Positions 1-8,099 are shown, counted from the first letter of the stretch. The stretch is 40,484 bases of DNA from an uncultured Oscillospiraceae bacterium (GCA_934661735.1 CAKUJN010000008.1:1-40484), one strand, 5' to 3'. Numbers and translations are program-made. The notes: generated by a model not told the origin, from the sequence alone.

Positions 1-54
1 GCCAATCCGGCAGGCGGGGCGTCCCATATGGGACGCCCCGCCTGCCGGATTGGC
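1..54 (-). terminator. Perfect 54-base palindrome after blaR1-like gene
   Basis: Two exact 27-base arms meet at a central CATATG with no spacer. It lies 12 bases past the stop of the leftward M56 peptidase gene, where a rho-independent terminator would sit. In RNA this would be a stem of about 25 pairs with a tiny loop. The T-tract would be beyond the window edge, so it cannot be confirmed. Because the palindrome ends exactly at base 1, a fold-back assembly artefact is a real alternative. Confidence 0.5.
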
Positions 55-66
55 GCAGTTACGGCC

Positions 67-1767
67 TTATGCATCCCTCCGCACTGCCACGTCGGCGGGA
101 TTGTAGCTTACCAACTGGTCGTCCTGTCCGTCGACGGATTTGGAGTACATGATACCGTTTTCGATGTCCTTCAGAATGCTCTCATACAGGGCAATCGTCT
201 CGTCGATCTTCTCCTGCGTCCAGACAAAGCTGCCTTCGCTTTCGCCGAGCATACTCCGGAGCTGCGCCTTTTCCGCATCAAGCCGCGCCTTGTACTCGTC
301 ATACGTCCACCACTCGACGTCCGGCGTGGGGAAGCGGGCTTCAAATTCCGCATCTGTCAGCGGCGTAAAGGTTCTGCCATCGTCAAAGCTGTAATACGTT
401 CTGCCGTCCGACGGGTCGACATAGGACATAAGCGAGCTTTCATCGAGGGTGGAGGCCGGCGGATTCGCATTCAGGCTCCGGTCGGCCAGCTCTCTGAACG
501 CCTCCTTTGAAAGCATGGCGACCTCTGAAATGCCGCCCTGTTCATTTCTTCTGACATTCAGATAAACACCGTCTGTGACCTCACCGTCCATGTAAAAGCC
601 GCCGTTGTCGTCGTAAATCATGGCGACAGGCCGCCCCTGATAGAACCAGAGGCTTCCCTGTCCGGTGATGCCGGCGGCGGTATATTCCCCGCTCGGCTTC
701 AGCGGTTCGCCGGACTCAACTGCCTCCGCGCCGCCGGAGGACGCCGCGGCGGATTCAAACGCCTCCACGCCCGCCGCGGGCGCTCCGCTTTGCGCAGCGG
801 GCGTGCCGGCTTCATCATTTCTTGCCGAGGTGGCAAAGACCGTTACCGTCCCTGCAACGATTACCACCGCCAGAAGCAGTGATATGACCGTAATTTTTTT
901 CGTTTTCATGATTGCTGTGATCCTTTCTTCGATTGCGCTTTTGCTGAAATGATTGCAAAGCGGCGTAAAACCGCTCCATGTCTCCTCCATGCTGATCAGG
1001 ACGCCGGCGTAGGCGGCTCTTGCCCCGCCGCCGAAGCGTCGGACAACCGTCTCGTCACAGGAAAGCTCGAGGTCCCTGTTCGCAAGGATATACATCACCC
1101 AGGCAAACGGGTTGAACCAGTGCACGCAGACGGCGGCAATCAGCAGAAGCTTGGAAATTGTGTCAAACCGCCGGATATGAACAAGCTCGTGCTCCAGTAT
1201 GTATTGCAGGGCCTTTTCATCCGCCCAGTCCGTTTTCTTCGGCATCAGGATCACCGGACGCAGCACGCCGAACGTGAGCGGCGAGGCAATCCGGTCGGAC
1301 TGCCGGATGGAAATTATACGCCGCATCGGATGTTCGCACAGCCAGCGTCGGGCAAACGCATTGTCCACCGGAAGCGACATCCGGAACTCCCGATAGCACC
1401 TCAGATACACCACAGCAAAAACCGCGGCGCAGAGCAGCATTCCCGCCGCCCAGACGACGCTCCACGCCGAAACCGGCCATGTCGGGGCGGGACTGGACTG
1501 CGGCAGCGCCGCAGCCGCATGTCCCGAAGGGAGCACGGAAAATACCGCAGCAGGCGCGCCCGCCGTATCCGGCGATATCTTTCCTTCCAGCAGCGAATAG
1601 ATGCTGGCGCCGGATGGGATGGAAAACGGTATCAGCAGCCGCATGAGCGCGGCGCACCAGAGCGCCAGAAACGTCTTTTTTGGCACACGGTTGATCGTCA
1701 GCGCGCGGATAACCGCAATTGCCAGAATCATCACCGCTCCCGCGGCACTCATTTGCAGCAGACTCAT
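67..1767 (-). CDS. BlaR1/MecR1-type M56 membrane metallopeptidase with unusual sensor domain
   Basis: A 566-residue membrane zinc protease of family M56. Hydrophobic helices lie near residues 8-25, 33-50, 101-122 and 293-313. The zinc site HELVH is at 193-197, and RDLELSCDE (231-239) offers the third ligand. In this family an outside signal activates the cytoplasmic protease, which removes the partner repressor. The ATG is 9 bases after the blaI-like stop, with GAGGG upstream, so the two form one operon. Classical BlaR1 ends in a penicillin-binding domain. Here the roughly 250-residue outer part, rich in Ala, Gly and Ser at first, shows no KTG box or other transpeptidase signature, so the signal is probably not a classical beta-lactam. 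I do not recognise that domain. Confidence 0.85.
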   Translation of the reverse strand: MSLLQMSAAGAVMILAIAVIRALTINRVPKKTFLALWCAALMRLLIPFSIPSGASIYSLLEGKISPDTAGAPAAVFSVLPSGHAAAALPQSSPAPTWPVSAWSVVWAAGMLLCAAVFAVVYLRCYREFRMSLPVDNAFARRWLCEHPMRRIISIRQSDRIASPLTFGVLRPVILMPKKTDWADEKALQYILEHELVHIRRFDTISKLLLIAAVCVHWFNPFAWVMYILANRDLELSCDETVVRRFGGGARAAYAGVLISMEETWSGFTPLCNHFSKSAIEERITAIMKTKKITVISLLLAVVIVAGTVTVFATSARNDEAGTPAAQSGAPAAGVEAFESAAASSGGAEAVESGEPLKPSGEYTAAGITGQGSLWFYQGRPVAMIYDDNGGFYMDGEVTDGVYLNVRRNEQGGISEVAMLSKEAFRELADRSLNANPPASTLDESSLMSYVDPSDGRTYYSFDDGRTFTPLTDAEFEARFPTPDVEWWTYDEYKARLDAEKAQLRSMLGESEGSFVWTQEKIDETIALYESILKDIENGIMYSKSVDGQDDQLVSYNPADVAVRRDA

Positions 1768-1776
1768 ATCCGGCCC

Positions 1777-2136
1777 TCATTCCAGCTCCCCGACGATCTG
1801 CCGCAGGCGTTCAAGCTGCTCGGCGGAAAGCTTCTTCCGTCCCAGCAGCGCCGCAAACAGCTTATCGGCGGAGCCGTCGTAGATTCTGTTGATGAGTTCG
1901 TCCGTTTCCGCCGCCTGAACGTCAGACTTTGGAATCAGCGCATGGCACATGAAATCCGGCTCGGAGCGCCCGATCGCGCCCTTTTTGATGCAGCGCCTGA
2001 TGAGCGTATAGGTCGTATTCACATTCCAGCCCAGTTCGCCGGTCAGCGTTCTGGCGATTTCTCTGGCGGGCGTGTCGCCCTGCTTCCACAGAACGTCCAT
2101 TACTTTCAGCTCGGAGTCGAACAGCTTGATATCCAT
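1777..2136 (-). CDS. BlaI/MecI/CopY-family transcriptional repressor
   Basis: A 119-residue winged-helix repressor of normal family length. The N-terminal part reads FDSELKVMDVLWKQGDTPA, followed by NVNTTYTLIRRCIKKGAI, matching the BlaI recognition-helix and wing region. The C-terminal helices (about 75-119) form the dimerisation and cleavage region. BlaI proteins bind short dyads as dimers and are inactivated by the partner BlaR1 protease, which follows 9 bases downstream. The ATG has GGAGG at 2144-2148. The promoter directly upstream carries three related half-site-like repeats, consistent with autorepression. The target beyond its own operon is unknown; the same-strand MATE gene is a candidate by position only. 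Confidence 0.9.
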   Translation of the reverse strand: MDIKLFDSELKVMDVLWKQGDTPAREIARTLTGELGWNVNTTYTLIRRCIKKGAIGRSEPDFMCHALIPKSDVQAAETDELINRIYDGSADKLFAALLGRKKLSAEQLERLRQIVGELE

Positions 2137-2152
2137 TTGGAGTCCTCCATTT

Positions 2153-2226
2153 ATAAGACTGTTGTAGTAGCTACGATTGCATAATACTACAGTCTTATGG
2201 CATTGTCAATACTACTCAGGTCTTAT
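2153..2226 (-). promoter_or_regulatory. blaI-blaR1 promoter with three operator-like half sites
   Basis: On the minus strand TTGACA (2209-2204) and TATTAT (2186-2181) are separated by exactly 17 bases. Three copies of a TACTACA/GTCTTAT-type half site surround it: inverted at 2153-2170, then 2185-2198 within the spacer and -10 region, and a variant at 2210-2226 upstream of -35. The first two form a dyad (ATAAGACTGT with TACTACAGTCTTAT) across the start region. BlaI-family operators typically contain TGTAG/CTACA dyads, so repression by the first gene of the operon is likely. Confidence 0.75.
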
Positions 2227-2236
2227 AACAGGAAAT

Positions 2237-3598
2237 TCACATTTGCGTGCGCCGCGCCGGTTTGCAATTGCCGTACAGCGGCCGCAGCGCGGCAAAGCCG
2301 AGCGCAATCAGCACTGCCGTCACAATCCACGACAGCGGAAACGCGCGATACAGCAGCTCCTGCGACGGATGTGCACGGAATACCGTACAGATCCACACAA
2401 TGCGGAAAACGCAGGTGCCGGTCATGGTACAGGCCGCCGGAAGCGCCGCGTGTCCGCTTCCCTTGAGGACGCCTGCCGGAATCTCATAGAAATTGCACAG
2501 CGGCTCAAAGAGCAGCACACAGCCCATCCGCGTACAGGCGCTTTCTATCACCGCCGGATCACCGGAAAACATACCCGCAAAGGACGTCCGGAATACAGCT
2601 GCCGGTGCGGTCATGGCCAGACTGCACAGCATGGAGAAGCCCATGCACAGCCACAGGATTTTCCGGCACCGGCCACACGCACCCGCGGCGTGATTCTGTC
2701 CGGTAAACGTCGCGGCGGTCTGCCCGAAGGCCGTGATCGCGTAATAGGCAAGATACTCAAAATTCATGGCGATGGCGCTTCCGGCAATTGACGCGGCGCC
2801 GAAACGGTTGACCGCCGCCTGCACGAAAATATTTGCAAAGCAGAACACCGCGCCCTGAATGGCGGACGGAACGCCGGTTCTCAGGATTTCGGCAGCTGCG
2901 CCTTTGTGCGGCCGCCCGCACGTCCGGCAGAGCAGCCCCTCTCTGCAAAGCCTGCGCAGAATGATTCCGGCGGACAGCGCATTGGAGGCAGCCGTGGCAA
3001 TTGCAACGCCCGCCACGCCGAGGCGGAGCACAACCGCAAGCAGCAGATTGAGCAGCACATTGACAATCCCCGAAATCACAAGCGCAAAGAACGGACGGCG
3101 GCTGTCGCCGCGCGCGCGAAGCACCGCCGCGCCGAAATCATAGAGCAGCAGGAACGGATACCTCGCCAGATAAATCCGCAGATAGCGCACGGCGGACGGA
3201 AACACCCCCTCCGGCGTCTGAATCAGACGGAGCAGCGCTCCGGCGGCAAACTGCCCAGCCAGCGCGGCAGCCGCGCCGATAATCAGGGCCAGTCGAAGCG
3301 CGCACCGGACCGCATCGGACAGTCCGTCCGTCTCGCGCCGCCCGATCCGGTTTGCAATCAGAAAATTCACGCCGGTGGAAAGTCCGGAGGACACCGTCAC
3401 AATCAGCGCGACAGGCTCGGTATTCGTTCCCACCGCCGCAAGCGCGCCGGCATCGCCGAGCATGCCTGCAATACAGGTATCGGCAGCGTTGAACAGCTGT
3501 TGCAGCATACTGCTCAGCGCGATTGGAAGCGTAAACAGCAGCAGCTTTTTCGCCAGCGCGCCGTGAAGCATATCCATATTTTCAGAAAATCGATTCAT
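2237..3598 (-). CDS. MATE-family multidrug/cation efflux transporter
   Basis: A 453-residue polytopic membrane protein of typical MATE length (12 helices in two bundles). The N-terminus LLLFTLPIALSSMLQQLFNA is characteristic of the DinF/NorM-like MATE branch of Firmicutes. Members export cationic drugs or metabolites using a sodium or proton gradient. The ATG has GGAGG (3607-3611) upstream. The gene is divergent from a LysR regulator (3729), which suggests control by it. Downstream on the same strand lies the separately promoted blaI-blaR1 pair. The substrate cannot be read from the sequence. Confidence 0.88.
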   Translation of the reverse strand: MNRFSENMDMLHGALAKKLLLFTLPIALSSMLQQLFNAADTCIAGMLGDAGALAAVGTNTEPVALIVTVSSGLSTGVNFLIANRIGRRETDGLSDAVRCALRLALIIGAAAALAGQFAAGALLRLIQTPEGVFPSAVRYLRIYLARYPFLLLYDFGAAVLRARGDSRRPFFALVISGIVNVLLNLLLAVVLRLGVAGVAIATAASNALSAGIILRRLCREGLLCRTCGRPHKGAAAEILRTGVPSAIQGAVFCFANIFVQAAVNRFGAASIAGSAIAMNFEYLAYYAITAFGQTAATFTGQNHAAGACGRCRKILWLCMGFSMLCSLAMTAPAAVFRTSFAGMFSGDPAVIESACTRMGCVLLFEPLCNFYEIPAGVLKGSGHAALPAACTMTGTCVFRIVWICTVFRAHPSQELLYRAFPLSWIVTAVLIALGFAALRPLYGNCKPARRTQM

Positions 3599-3623
3599 TT
3601 TTCTTTCCTCCCAGCGTCATTTG

Positions 3624-3643
3624 GCGGGCGCACATGCGCCCGC
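3624..3643. promoter_or_regulatory. Inverted repeat in the MATE-LysR intergenic region
   Basis: Arms GCGGGCGCA and TGCGCCCGC with a 2-base loop lie between the divergent MATE and LysR genes, inside the MATE leader and next to the LysR -35. It could be an operator or a leader hairpin; the sequence does not decide. Confidence 0.4.
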
Positions 3644-3648
3644 AGCAC

Positions 3649-3677
3649 TTGCATGAGCATACACCGTGTGATAGAAT
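3649..3677 (+). promoter_or_regulatory. Promoter of LysR-type gene
   Basis: TTGCAT (3649-3654), a 17-base spacer, and TAGAAT (3672-3677). The gene start is at 3729, with AAAAAAGGA upstream as a modest ribosome binding site. Confidence 0.65.
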
Positions 3678-3728
3678 AAGAAAAGCGAATCTTTCAGATG
3701 CAACGCATCGAAAAAAGGAATAAATATT

Positions 3729-4625
3729 ATGGATCACCCGTTACAGAAATACCTTGCCTTTGTCCGGACCGCCGAACGGGGCAGCTTTACCCGCGCCGCC
3801 GAGGAGCTGAATTACGCACAGTCGTCTGTCAGCAAAATGATTGCCGATCTGGAGCAGGAATGGGGCGTCACACTTCTCGAGCGAAGCCGCGGCGGCGTCT
3901 GCCTGACGCCCGCTGGTCGGCAGCTGCTCCCCCGCGTGCGGACGCTTCTGCACGATCATCAGGAGCTGACGGAGCACATCCAGCAGATGCACGGCGTACA
4001 GTCCGGCATGGTTCGCATCGGCGCGTTCGCCAGCGTCGCCATCCACTGGCTCCCCAATATCTTCGCGGAGTTTCAGAAGGATTATCCCGCGATTGAATAT
4101 GAAACGCTTCTGGGCGACTATGATGATGTTGCCGGATGGATTACGGACGGCCGCGTGGACTGCGGCTTTCTGAGCCGCCCCTCCGGCGGTGCGCTGGACA
4201 TCATTTCCCTGAAAAGCGACGAGTACAAGGTTGTTCTGCCGGTCGGGCATCCGCTGGCGCGCGAAGCCGCCGTCCGGATGGAGGATCTGAACGGGCAGCC
4301 GTTTCTTCTGCTGGAGCACGGCGGAAAGACGGAGGTTTCCGATCTGCTGGAGCAGAACCATATCCACCCGGACATTCGTTTTACCACATGGGAGGATTTC
4401 GCCATTATGGCCATGGTGGAAAAGGGACTTGGCATCGGCATTCTCCCCTCCATGATTCTCAACCGGATTCCCTACCGGCTGGAAATCCGGCCGCTTGAGC
4501 GGCCCTATTACCGCGAAATCTGCCTCGCGATGAAAAACAGGGCGCATCTGACGCCCGCGGCGCAGAAATTCGTGGAGTATCTGAAATTCCGCGACGGCCG
4601 CGCGCCGTCGGCGGAGGAGTCCTGA
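3729..4625 (+). CDS. LysR-type transcriptional regulator
   Basis: 298 residues, standard for the family. The N-terminal winged helix-turn-helix includes FVRTAERGSFTRAAEELNYA and SSVSKMIADLEQEWG (about 10-45). The rest is a periplasmic-binding-protein-like effector domain with FLSRPSGGALD and GLGIGILPSMIL. LysR regulators bind dyads near their own promoter and often control the divergent gene, here the MATE exporter. The effector is unknown. The esterase 34 bases downstream on the same strand could be co-transcribed. Confidence 0.9.
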   Translation: MDHPLQKYLAFVRTAERGSFTRAAEELNYAQSSVSKMIADLEQEWGVTLLERSRGGVCLTPAGRQLLPRVRTLLHDHQELTEHIQQMHGVQSGMVRIGAFASVAIHWLPNIFAEFQKDYPAIEYETLLGDYDDVAGWITDGRVDCGFLSRPSGGALDIISLKSDEYKVVLPVGHPLAREAAVRMEDLNGQPFLLLEHGGKTEVSDLLEQNHIHPDIRFTTWEDFAIMAMVEKGLGIGILPSMILNRIPYRLEIRPLERPYYREICLAMKNRAHLTPAAQKFVEYLKFRDGRAPSAEES

Positions 4626-4659
4626 CACGCGGACAGCGTCAGACAGAGAGGTGAGCAGT

Positions 4660-5529
4660 ATGCGTTCCATGAAGCCGGACAGGGACATTCGTGTCCGGAA
4701 AATCCGCATTCCCGCAGCACATGGCAGCATTCCTGCGCTGGTGCTGTCGCCGCCGGACGCGCCGAAAAACGCCACGGGCGTTTTATGGCTGCACGGCGGC
4801 GGATACATCGCCGGAATGAAGGAAATGGTGTACATGTCGCGTGCGGCGGGTCTTGTGAAAAGGTTCGGTGCGGTGGTGCTGTCGCCAGGCTACCGGCTGG
4901 CTCCGCTTTTTCCGTACCCCGCGGCGGTGGATGACTGCTATGCGGCGCTTTTGTATCTGAAAGACAACGCCGCGGCGCTTGGCGTGCGGCGCGACCAGCT
5001 GATGGCGGGCGGAGAGAGCGCAGGCGGCGGCCTGTGCGCCGCCGTCTGCATCCGTGCGCGGGAGACAGGCGAAGTCAATGTAGCGTTCCAGATGCCGCTG
5101 TATCCCATGCTGGATGACCGCGACACCGAAACTTCGCGCGACAACCACGGCCATGTCTGGAACACCCGCCGCAATCATCTGGCATGGCGGCTCTATCTGC
5201 GTGGAACGGACCGCGCGCAGCTTTCACCCTGCGCCGCGCCAGCACGGCTGAACAACTTTTCCGGTCTGCCGCCCGCATATTCGTTTGTCGGCGACGGAGA
5301 GCCGTTTTATGCGGAGACTGTCCGCTATTTTGAGCGTCTGCGCGACGCCGGCGTTCCGGCGGAGCTGGACGTCTATCACACGGACATGCACGCCTTTGAC
5401 ATGATGCGGCCGGATGATCCGCTCAGCATTGCGGCGGCGGAGGCATTCAACCGGCGCTTCGCCGAGGCGCAGCGCAGCTTCTTTGCGCCGCAGGCGGAGG
5501 ACGGCGCAGAAAGACAGGCAGGAGGATAA
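4660..5529 (+). CDS. Alpha/beta hydrolase, HSL-type (family IV) esterase
   Basis: 289 residues. The oxyanion motif HGGG is at 45-48, the nucleophile motif GESAG at 118-122 (Ser120), and the likely His is His244 in DMHAFDM. The usual acid motif (G-x-x-D-P) appears as GDGEPF, so Glu214 would replace Asp. These are hormone-sensitive-lipase-type carboxylesterases acting on short acyl esters; no signal peptide is seen, so it is cytoplasmic. ATG 4660 is chosen because AGAGGTGAG just upstream is a good ribosome binding site, and an upstream in-frame GTG (4651) lies within it. A small unknown gene follows one base after the stop, with its binding site AGGAGG inside this gene's end, suggesting coupling. 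Confidence 0.85.
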   Translation: MRSMKPDRDIRVRKIRIPAAHGSIPALVLSPPDAPKNATGVLWLHGGGYIAGMKEMVYMSRAAGLVKRFGAVVLSPGYRLAPLFPYPAAVDDCYAALLYLKDNAAALGVRRDQLMAGGESAGGGLCAAVCIRARETGEVNVAFQMPLYPMLDDRDTETSRDNHGHVWNTRRNHLAWRLYLRGTDRAQLSPCAAPARLNNFSGLPPAYSFVGDGEPFYAETVRYFERLRDAGVPAELDVYHTDMHAFDMMRPDDPLSIAAAEAFNRRFAEAQRSFFAPQAEDGAERQAGG

Positions 5530-5530
5530 C

Positions 5531-5971
5531 ATGCGATATCTGACAAAGGAATGGTACCTGGCCGCGCAGGCGCGTTCGGTCACGCCAGACATTCAGAAGC
5601 GGCTGGACGACGCGTCGGCTGCGTACCGCGCCGCGCAGGCGCGCGAGGCGCTGCCGGACGGCCTGCGGGAGCGCTTCTTCTTTCATGACGGCGTGGTTCT
5701 GGAATGCCGCGCCGGAGCGGATTACACACTTCGCATCGACTGTCCGTTTTCACCGTACCACACCGTCGTTTTCCGCAGCGCATCCGTCAGGGGCGAACAG
5801 CCTCCGCCTGGCGCGCTCTGGCTGTATGAGGAGCTGTACCGCCACAAAAGCAGGCGCGGGTATGAGGCGCATATCCTGTTCTGGCACATGGAAAAGCCGG
5901 TGCACATGAACCTGCGGGATACCGATTTATTGGATTTGAAAATTATATGCAGCGATATTCTGTTTGAATAA
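5531..5971 (+). CDS. Small conserved-looking protein of unknown function
   Basis: 146 residues starting MRYLTKEWY. The ATG follows AGGAGG by 7 bases and is one base past the esterase stop. It is soluble, with no signal peptide or membrane segment. The first half is helical and Ala/Arg-rich; the second looks like beta strands (LRIDCPFSPYHTVVF, GYEAHILFW). The opening faintly recalls DUF4085-type proteins, but I would not name it on that. Translational coupling to the esterase suggests a linked role. A strong terminator follows. Confidence 0.7.
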   Translation: MRYLTKEWYLAAQARSVTPDIQKRLDDASAAYRAAQAREALPDGLRERFFFHDGVVLECRAGADYTLRIDCPFSPYHTVVFRSASVRGEQPPPGALWLYEELYRHKSRRGYEAHILFWHMEKPVHMNLRDTDLLDLKIICSDILFE

Positions 5972-5976
5972 GCAGC

Positions 5977-6008
5977 ACGCGAGGCGGCCAGAACCGGCCG
6001 CCTCGCGT
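5977..6008. terminator. Bidirectional terminator hairpin
   Basis: Perfect 13-base arms (ACGCGAGGCGGCC and complement) with a 6-base loop sit between two convergent genes that stop at 5971 and 6015. The T-tract is weak on both sides. Confidence 0.75.
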
Positions 6009-6014
6009 AATATT

Positions 6015-6911
6015 TCAGGAATCCTGTGCCGCGCGCTGTTCCTGCGGCTCCAGAAACGCGTCCAGCAGGCGCTGTGCAATCGGCGTGAACACCTGATACT
6101 TTTTCCAGATCAGGTACAGCCGGTTTTCCAGCTTCGGCTCCAGCGGACGGAACACAAGGCCATTTTCCGCAGTCGGCTGTATGAGATGCTCAAACGACAG
6201 CATCAGTCCCAGTCCCTCTCTGACAAAAATGCTCCCGTTATAGGCAAGATTTGTACTGCCTGTGAAGTTCAGTCTGTCGGCCTTCTTACCGCACCAGCGC
6301 GGAATATCCACCTCCACGGACTGCTCCGAGCAGATCAGCTCCTCGCCGATCAGATCGTCGGCCTGAATGGCCGTCTTTTGCGCCAGTGGGTGGCTTTGCG
6401 GCATCAGAACGCCCCAGGTATCCACGCCGGACAGCTCCAGATACTGATACCGGTCAAGGTCGGGCATTTCCACCACGACGCCGAAATCCAGCAGCCCGCG
6501 GTCCAGCCGGTCGAGAACGACGGTGCGGTCACCGCTGATGATATGATAGCGGAACAGCGGATAGCGCTTCCGGAAGCTCTTGATCTTGCGCGCAATATTT
6601 GCCATCAGGTACGATTCGGCGCAGCCGAGATAGACATCGCCGCCCTGTAAATCGTCAATGGCGCGGAACTCCTCGGTGGTCTTGTCCACCATGTCCAGAA
6701 TGTCCTCGGCCCTGCGGCGGAGCAGGATGCCTTCATCCGTCAGCGTGACGCTGCGGCTGCCGCGGCGGAAAAGCTTTTTGCCAAGCTCTTCCTCCAGCTC
6801 TTTCATCTGGCGCGAAAGCGCCGGCTGTGAGACGTGCAGCACCTCGGCGGCGGCCGTCATGCTGCCCTCGCGCGCAATTTCCAGAAAATAGCGCAGAACA
6901 CGGATTTCCAT
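6015..6911 (-). CDS. LysR-type transcriptional regulator, divergent from redox operon
   Basis: 298 residues. The DNA-binding domain starts MEIRVLRYFLEIAREGSMT, with HVSQPALSRQMKELEEELG as recognition region; the remainder is the effector domain. ATG 6911 is chosen because it begins this canonical opening and has GGGGAGTGAG upstream; an in-frame ATG 57 bases earlier lacks both. It is divergent from the decarboxylase/cupin gene at 7050, and both promoters flank a perfect palindrome. It most likely controls the 7050-10354 operon in response to a pathway metabolite; this is inference from layout. Confidence 0.9.
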   Translation of the reverse strand: MEIRVLRYFLEIAREGSMTAAAEVLHVSQPALSRQMKELEEELGKKLFRRGSRSVTLTDEGILLRRRAEDILDMVDKTTEEFRAIDDLQGGDVYLGCAESYLMANIARKIKSFRKRYPLFRYHIISGDRTVVLDRLDRGLLDFGVVVEMPDLDRYQYLELSGVDTWGVLMPQSHPLAQKTAIQADDLIGEELICSEQSVEVDIPRWCGKKADRLNFTGSTNLAYNGSIFVREGLGLMLSFEHLIQPTAENGLVFRPLEPKLENRLYLIWKKYQVFTPIAQRLLDAFLEPQEQRAAQDS

Positions 6912-6935
6912 TTGCTCACTCCCCTGTTTTTCTGC

Positions 6936-7020
6936 ATTATAGCGCAGTTTTCCATGCAAATCAATCATATCATGATATCAGATATAAATATTTGTAAAAT
7001 CAGATGCACCGCTGTATGAT
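6936..7020. promoter_or_regulatory. Divergent promoters around a 12-base palindrome
   Basis: Leftward promoter: TTGATT (6964-6959), 17 bases, TATAAT (6941-6936). Rightward promoter: TTGTAA (6992-6997), 17 bases, TATGAT (7015-7020). Between the two -35 boxes is the exact palindrome ATATCATGATAT (6967-6978), an AT-rich dyad as expected for a LysR regulator. The arrangement allows one bound regulator to act on both directions. Confidence 0.75.
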
Positions 7021-7049
7021 AAATTCATCCAAACAGGAAGGGAGACTGT

Positions 7050-7829
7050 ATGCCTGTGAAAGAGAAAATTGTACAGACAGCGGGACGCGCACAGCTTGGA
7101 GATTTCGCGCCGGTGTTCGCGCACCTGAACGACGACGTACTGTTCGGCGAGGTCTGGAACGACGAGGGCATCGAACTGAAAACCCGATGCATCGTCACGG
7201 TTGTGGCGCTGATGGCCTCGGGTGTTACCGATTCGTCGCTGACGTATCATCTGCAAAACGCCAAAGCGCACGGCGTGACAAAAACAGAGATTGCGTCCAT
7301 CGTGACGCATGCGGCCATGTACGTCGGCTGGCCCAGGGCGTGGGCGGTGTTCCGTCTCGCGAAGGACGTCTGGAACGACAACGAAGCAGCTGTCACGGAA
7401 ATGGACCGCTATCAGAACGAGATTTTCTTCCCCATTGGCGGTCCGAACGACGCGTTTGCAAAGTATTTTACCGGCCGGAGCTACCTTGCGCCGGTTTCCA
7501 CCGAACAGGTTCCCATCTATAACGTCACGTTTGAGCCGCGCTGCCGCAACAACTGGCACATCCATCACGCAAAGCGCGGCGGCGGACAGCTTCTGATCTG
7601 CGTCGGCGGACGCGGCTTCTATCAGGCGTGGGGCGAAGCGCCGGTGGAGATGACAGCGGGCACAGTTGTGAACATCCCCGCAGACGTCAAGCACTGGCAC
7701 GGCGCGGCGGCGGATTCGTGGTTCTCTCACCTCGCAATTGAGGTTGCGGGCGAGGAAACGTCCAACGAATGGCTGGAGCCCGTGGACGACGAAAGCTATT
7801 TTCGTGCGGTGCGCAGCGCACAGGCATAA
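7050..7829 (+). CDS. Carboxymuconolactone decarboxylase-like/cupin fusion protein
   Basis: 259 residues in two domains. Residues about 15-110 form a CMD/AhpD-type helical domain (RCIVTVVALMASGV, THAAMYVGWPRAWAV) without the CxxC of AhpD peroxidases. Residues about 140-245 are a cupin with likely metal ligands His170, His172, Gln180 and His215 (NNWHIHH, GGGQLLICVGGRG, HWHG). Known CMD proteins act on cyclic beta-keto acids or as thiol redox proteins; the substrate here is unknown. It leads the operon, with GGAAGGGA before the ATG, and is followed by a small protein and two Fe-S aldo/keto reductases. Confidence 0.85.
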   Translation: MPVKEKIVQTAGRAQLGDFAPVFAHLNDDVLFGEVWNDEGIELKTRCIVTVVALMASGVTDSSLTYHLQNAKAHGVTKTEIASIVTHAAMYVGWPRAWAVFRLAKDVWNDNEAAVTEMDRYQNEIFFPIGGPNDAFAKYFTGRSYLAPVSTEQVPIYNVTFEPRCRNNWHIHHAKRGGGQLLICVGGRGFYQAWGEAPVEMTAGTVVNIPADVKHWHGAAADSWFSHLAIEVAGEETSNEWLEPVDDESYFRAVRSAQA

Positions 7830-7841
7830 GCGGTGGACGAT

Positions 7842-8075
7842 ATGCCGGACGCGCGGAACAAGGAGGCGCTTCTGCGGCAGAATCTGAAAGACGCGGGCTG
7901 TGACGAGGCGCTGACGGAAGAATGCATGCGCTGCTACAGTGAGGGAACGCTCAGGGACAAGCTTCCGGAGCTTTCCGCTCACCGCAAGGCTGTCTTAGAG
8001 CAGACCAGAGAAAAGCAGAAGCAGATTGACTGTCTGGATTATCTGACCCGCAAAATCCGGACAAAGGAATACTGA
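7842..8075 (+). CDS. Small conserved-looking helical protein in redox operon
   Basis: 77 residues from ATG 7842, placed 5 bases after GGTGG. An in-frame GTG at 7833 would add three residues but has a poorer binding site. It is highly charged and predicted helical throughout (LLRQNLKDAGCDEALTEEC, LEQTREKQKQIDCLDYLTRK), with three or four cysteines. Similar short proteins are familiar beside Fe-S aldo/keto reductases and cupins in gut Firmicutes, but I know no function. It starts 12 bases after the decarboxylase/cupin gene and ends 24 bases before the next gene, so it is clearly in the operon. Confidence 0.75.
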   Translation: MPDARNKEALLRQNLKDAGCDEALTEECMRCYSEGTLRDKLPELSAHRKAVLEQTREKQKQIDCLDYLTRKIRTKEY

Positions 8076-8099
8076 AAACAATGGAATTGAGGTAACGAA

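Noticed and set aside
949..2184. Long plus-strand frame opposite blaR1-blaI
   Set aside because: Arg/Gln/His-rich shadow of the real genes in this GC-rich DNA; no ribosome binding site and no recognisable motifs.
1777..3598. BlaI-BlaR1 plus MATE as a beta-lactam resistance cassette
   Set aside because: No beta-lactamase or penicillin-binding protein gene is present, the sensor lacks the penicillin-binding domain, and the MATE gene has its own region; a resistance claim is not supported.
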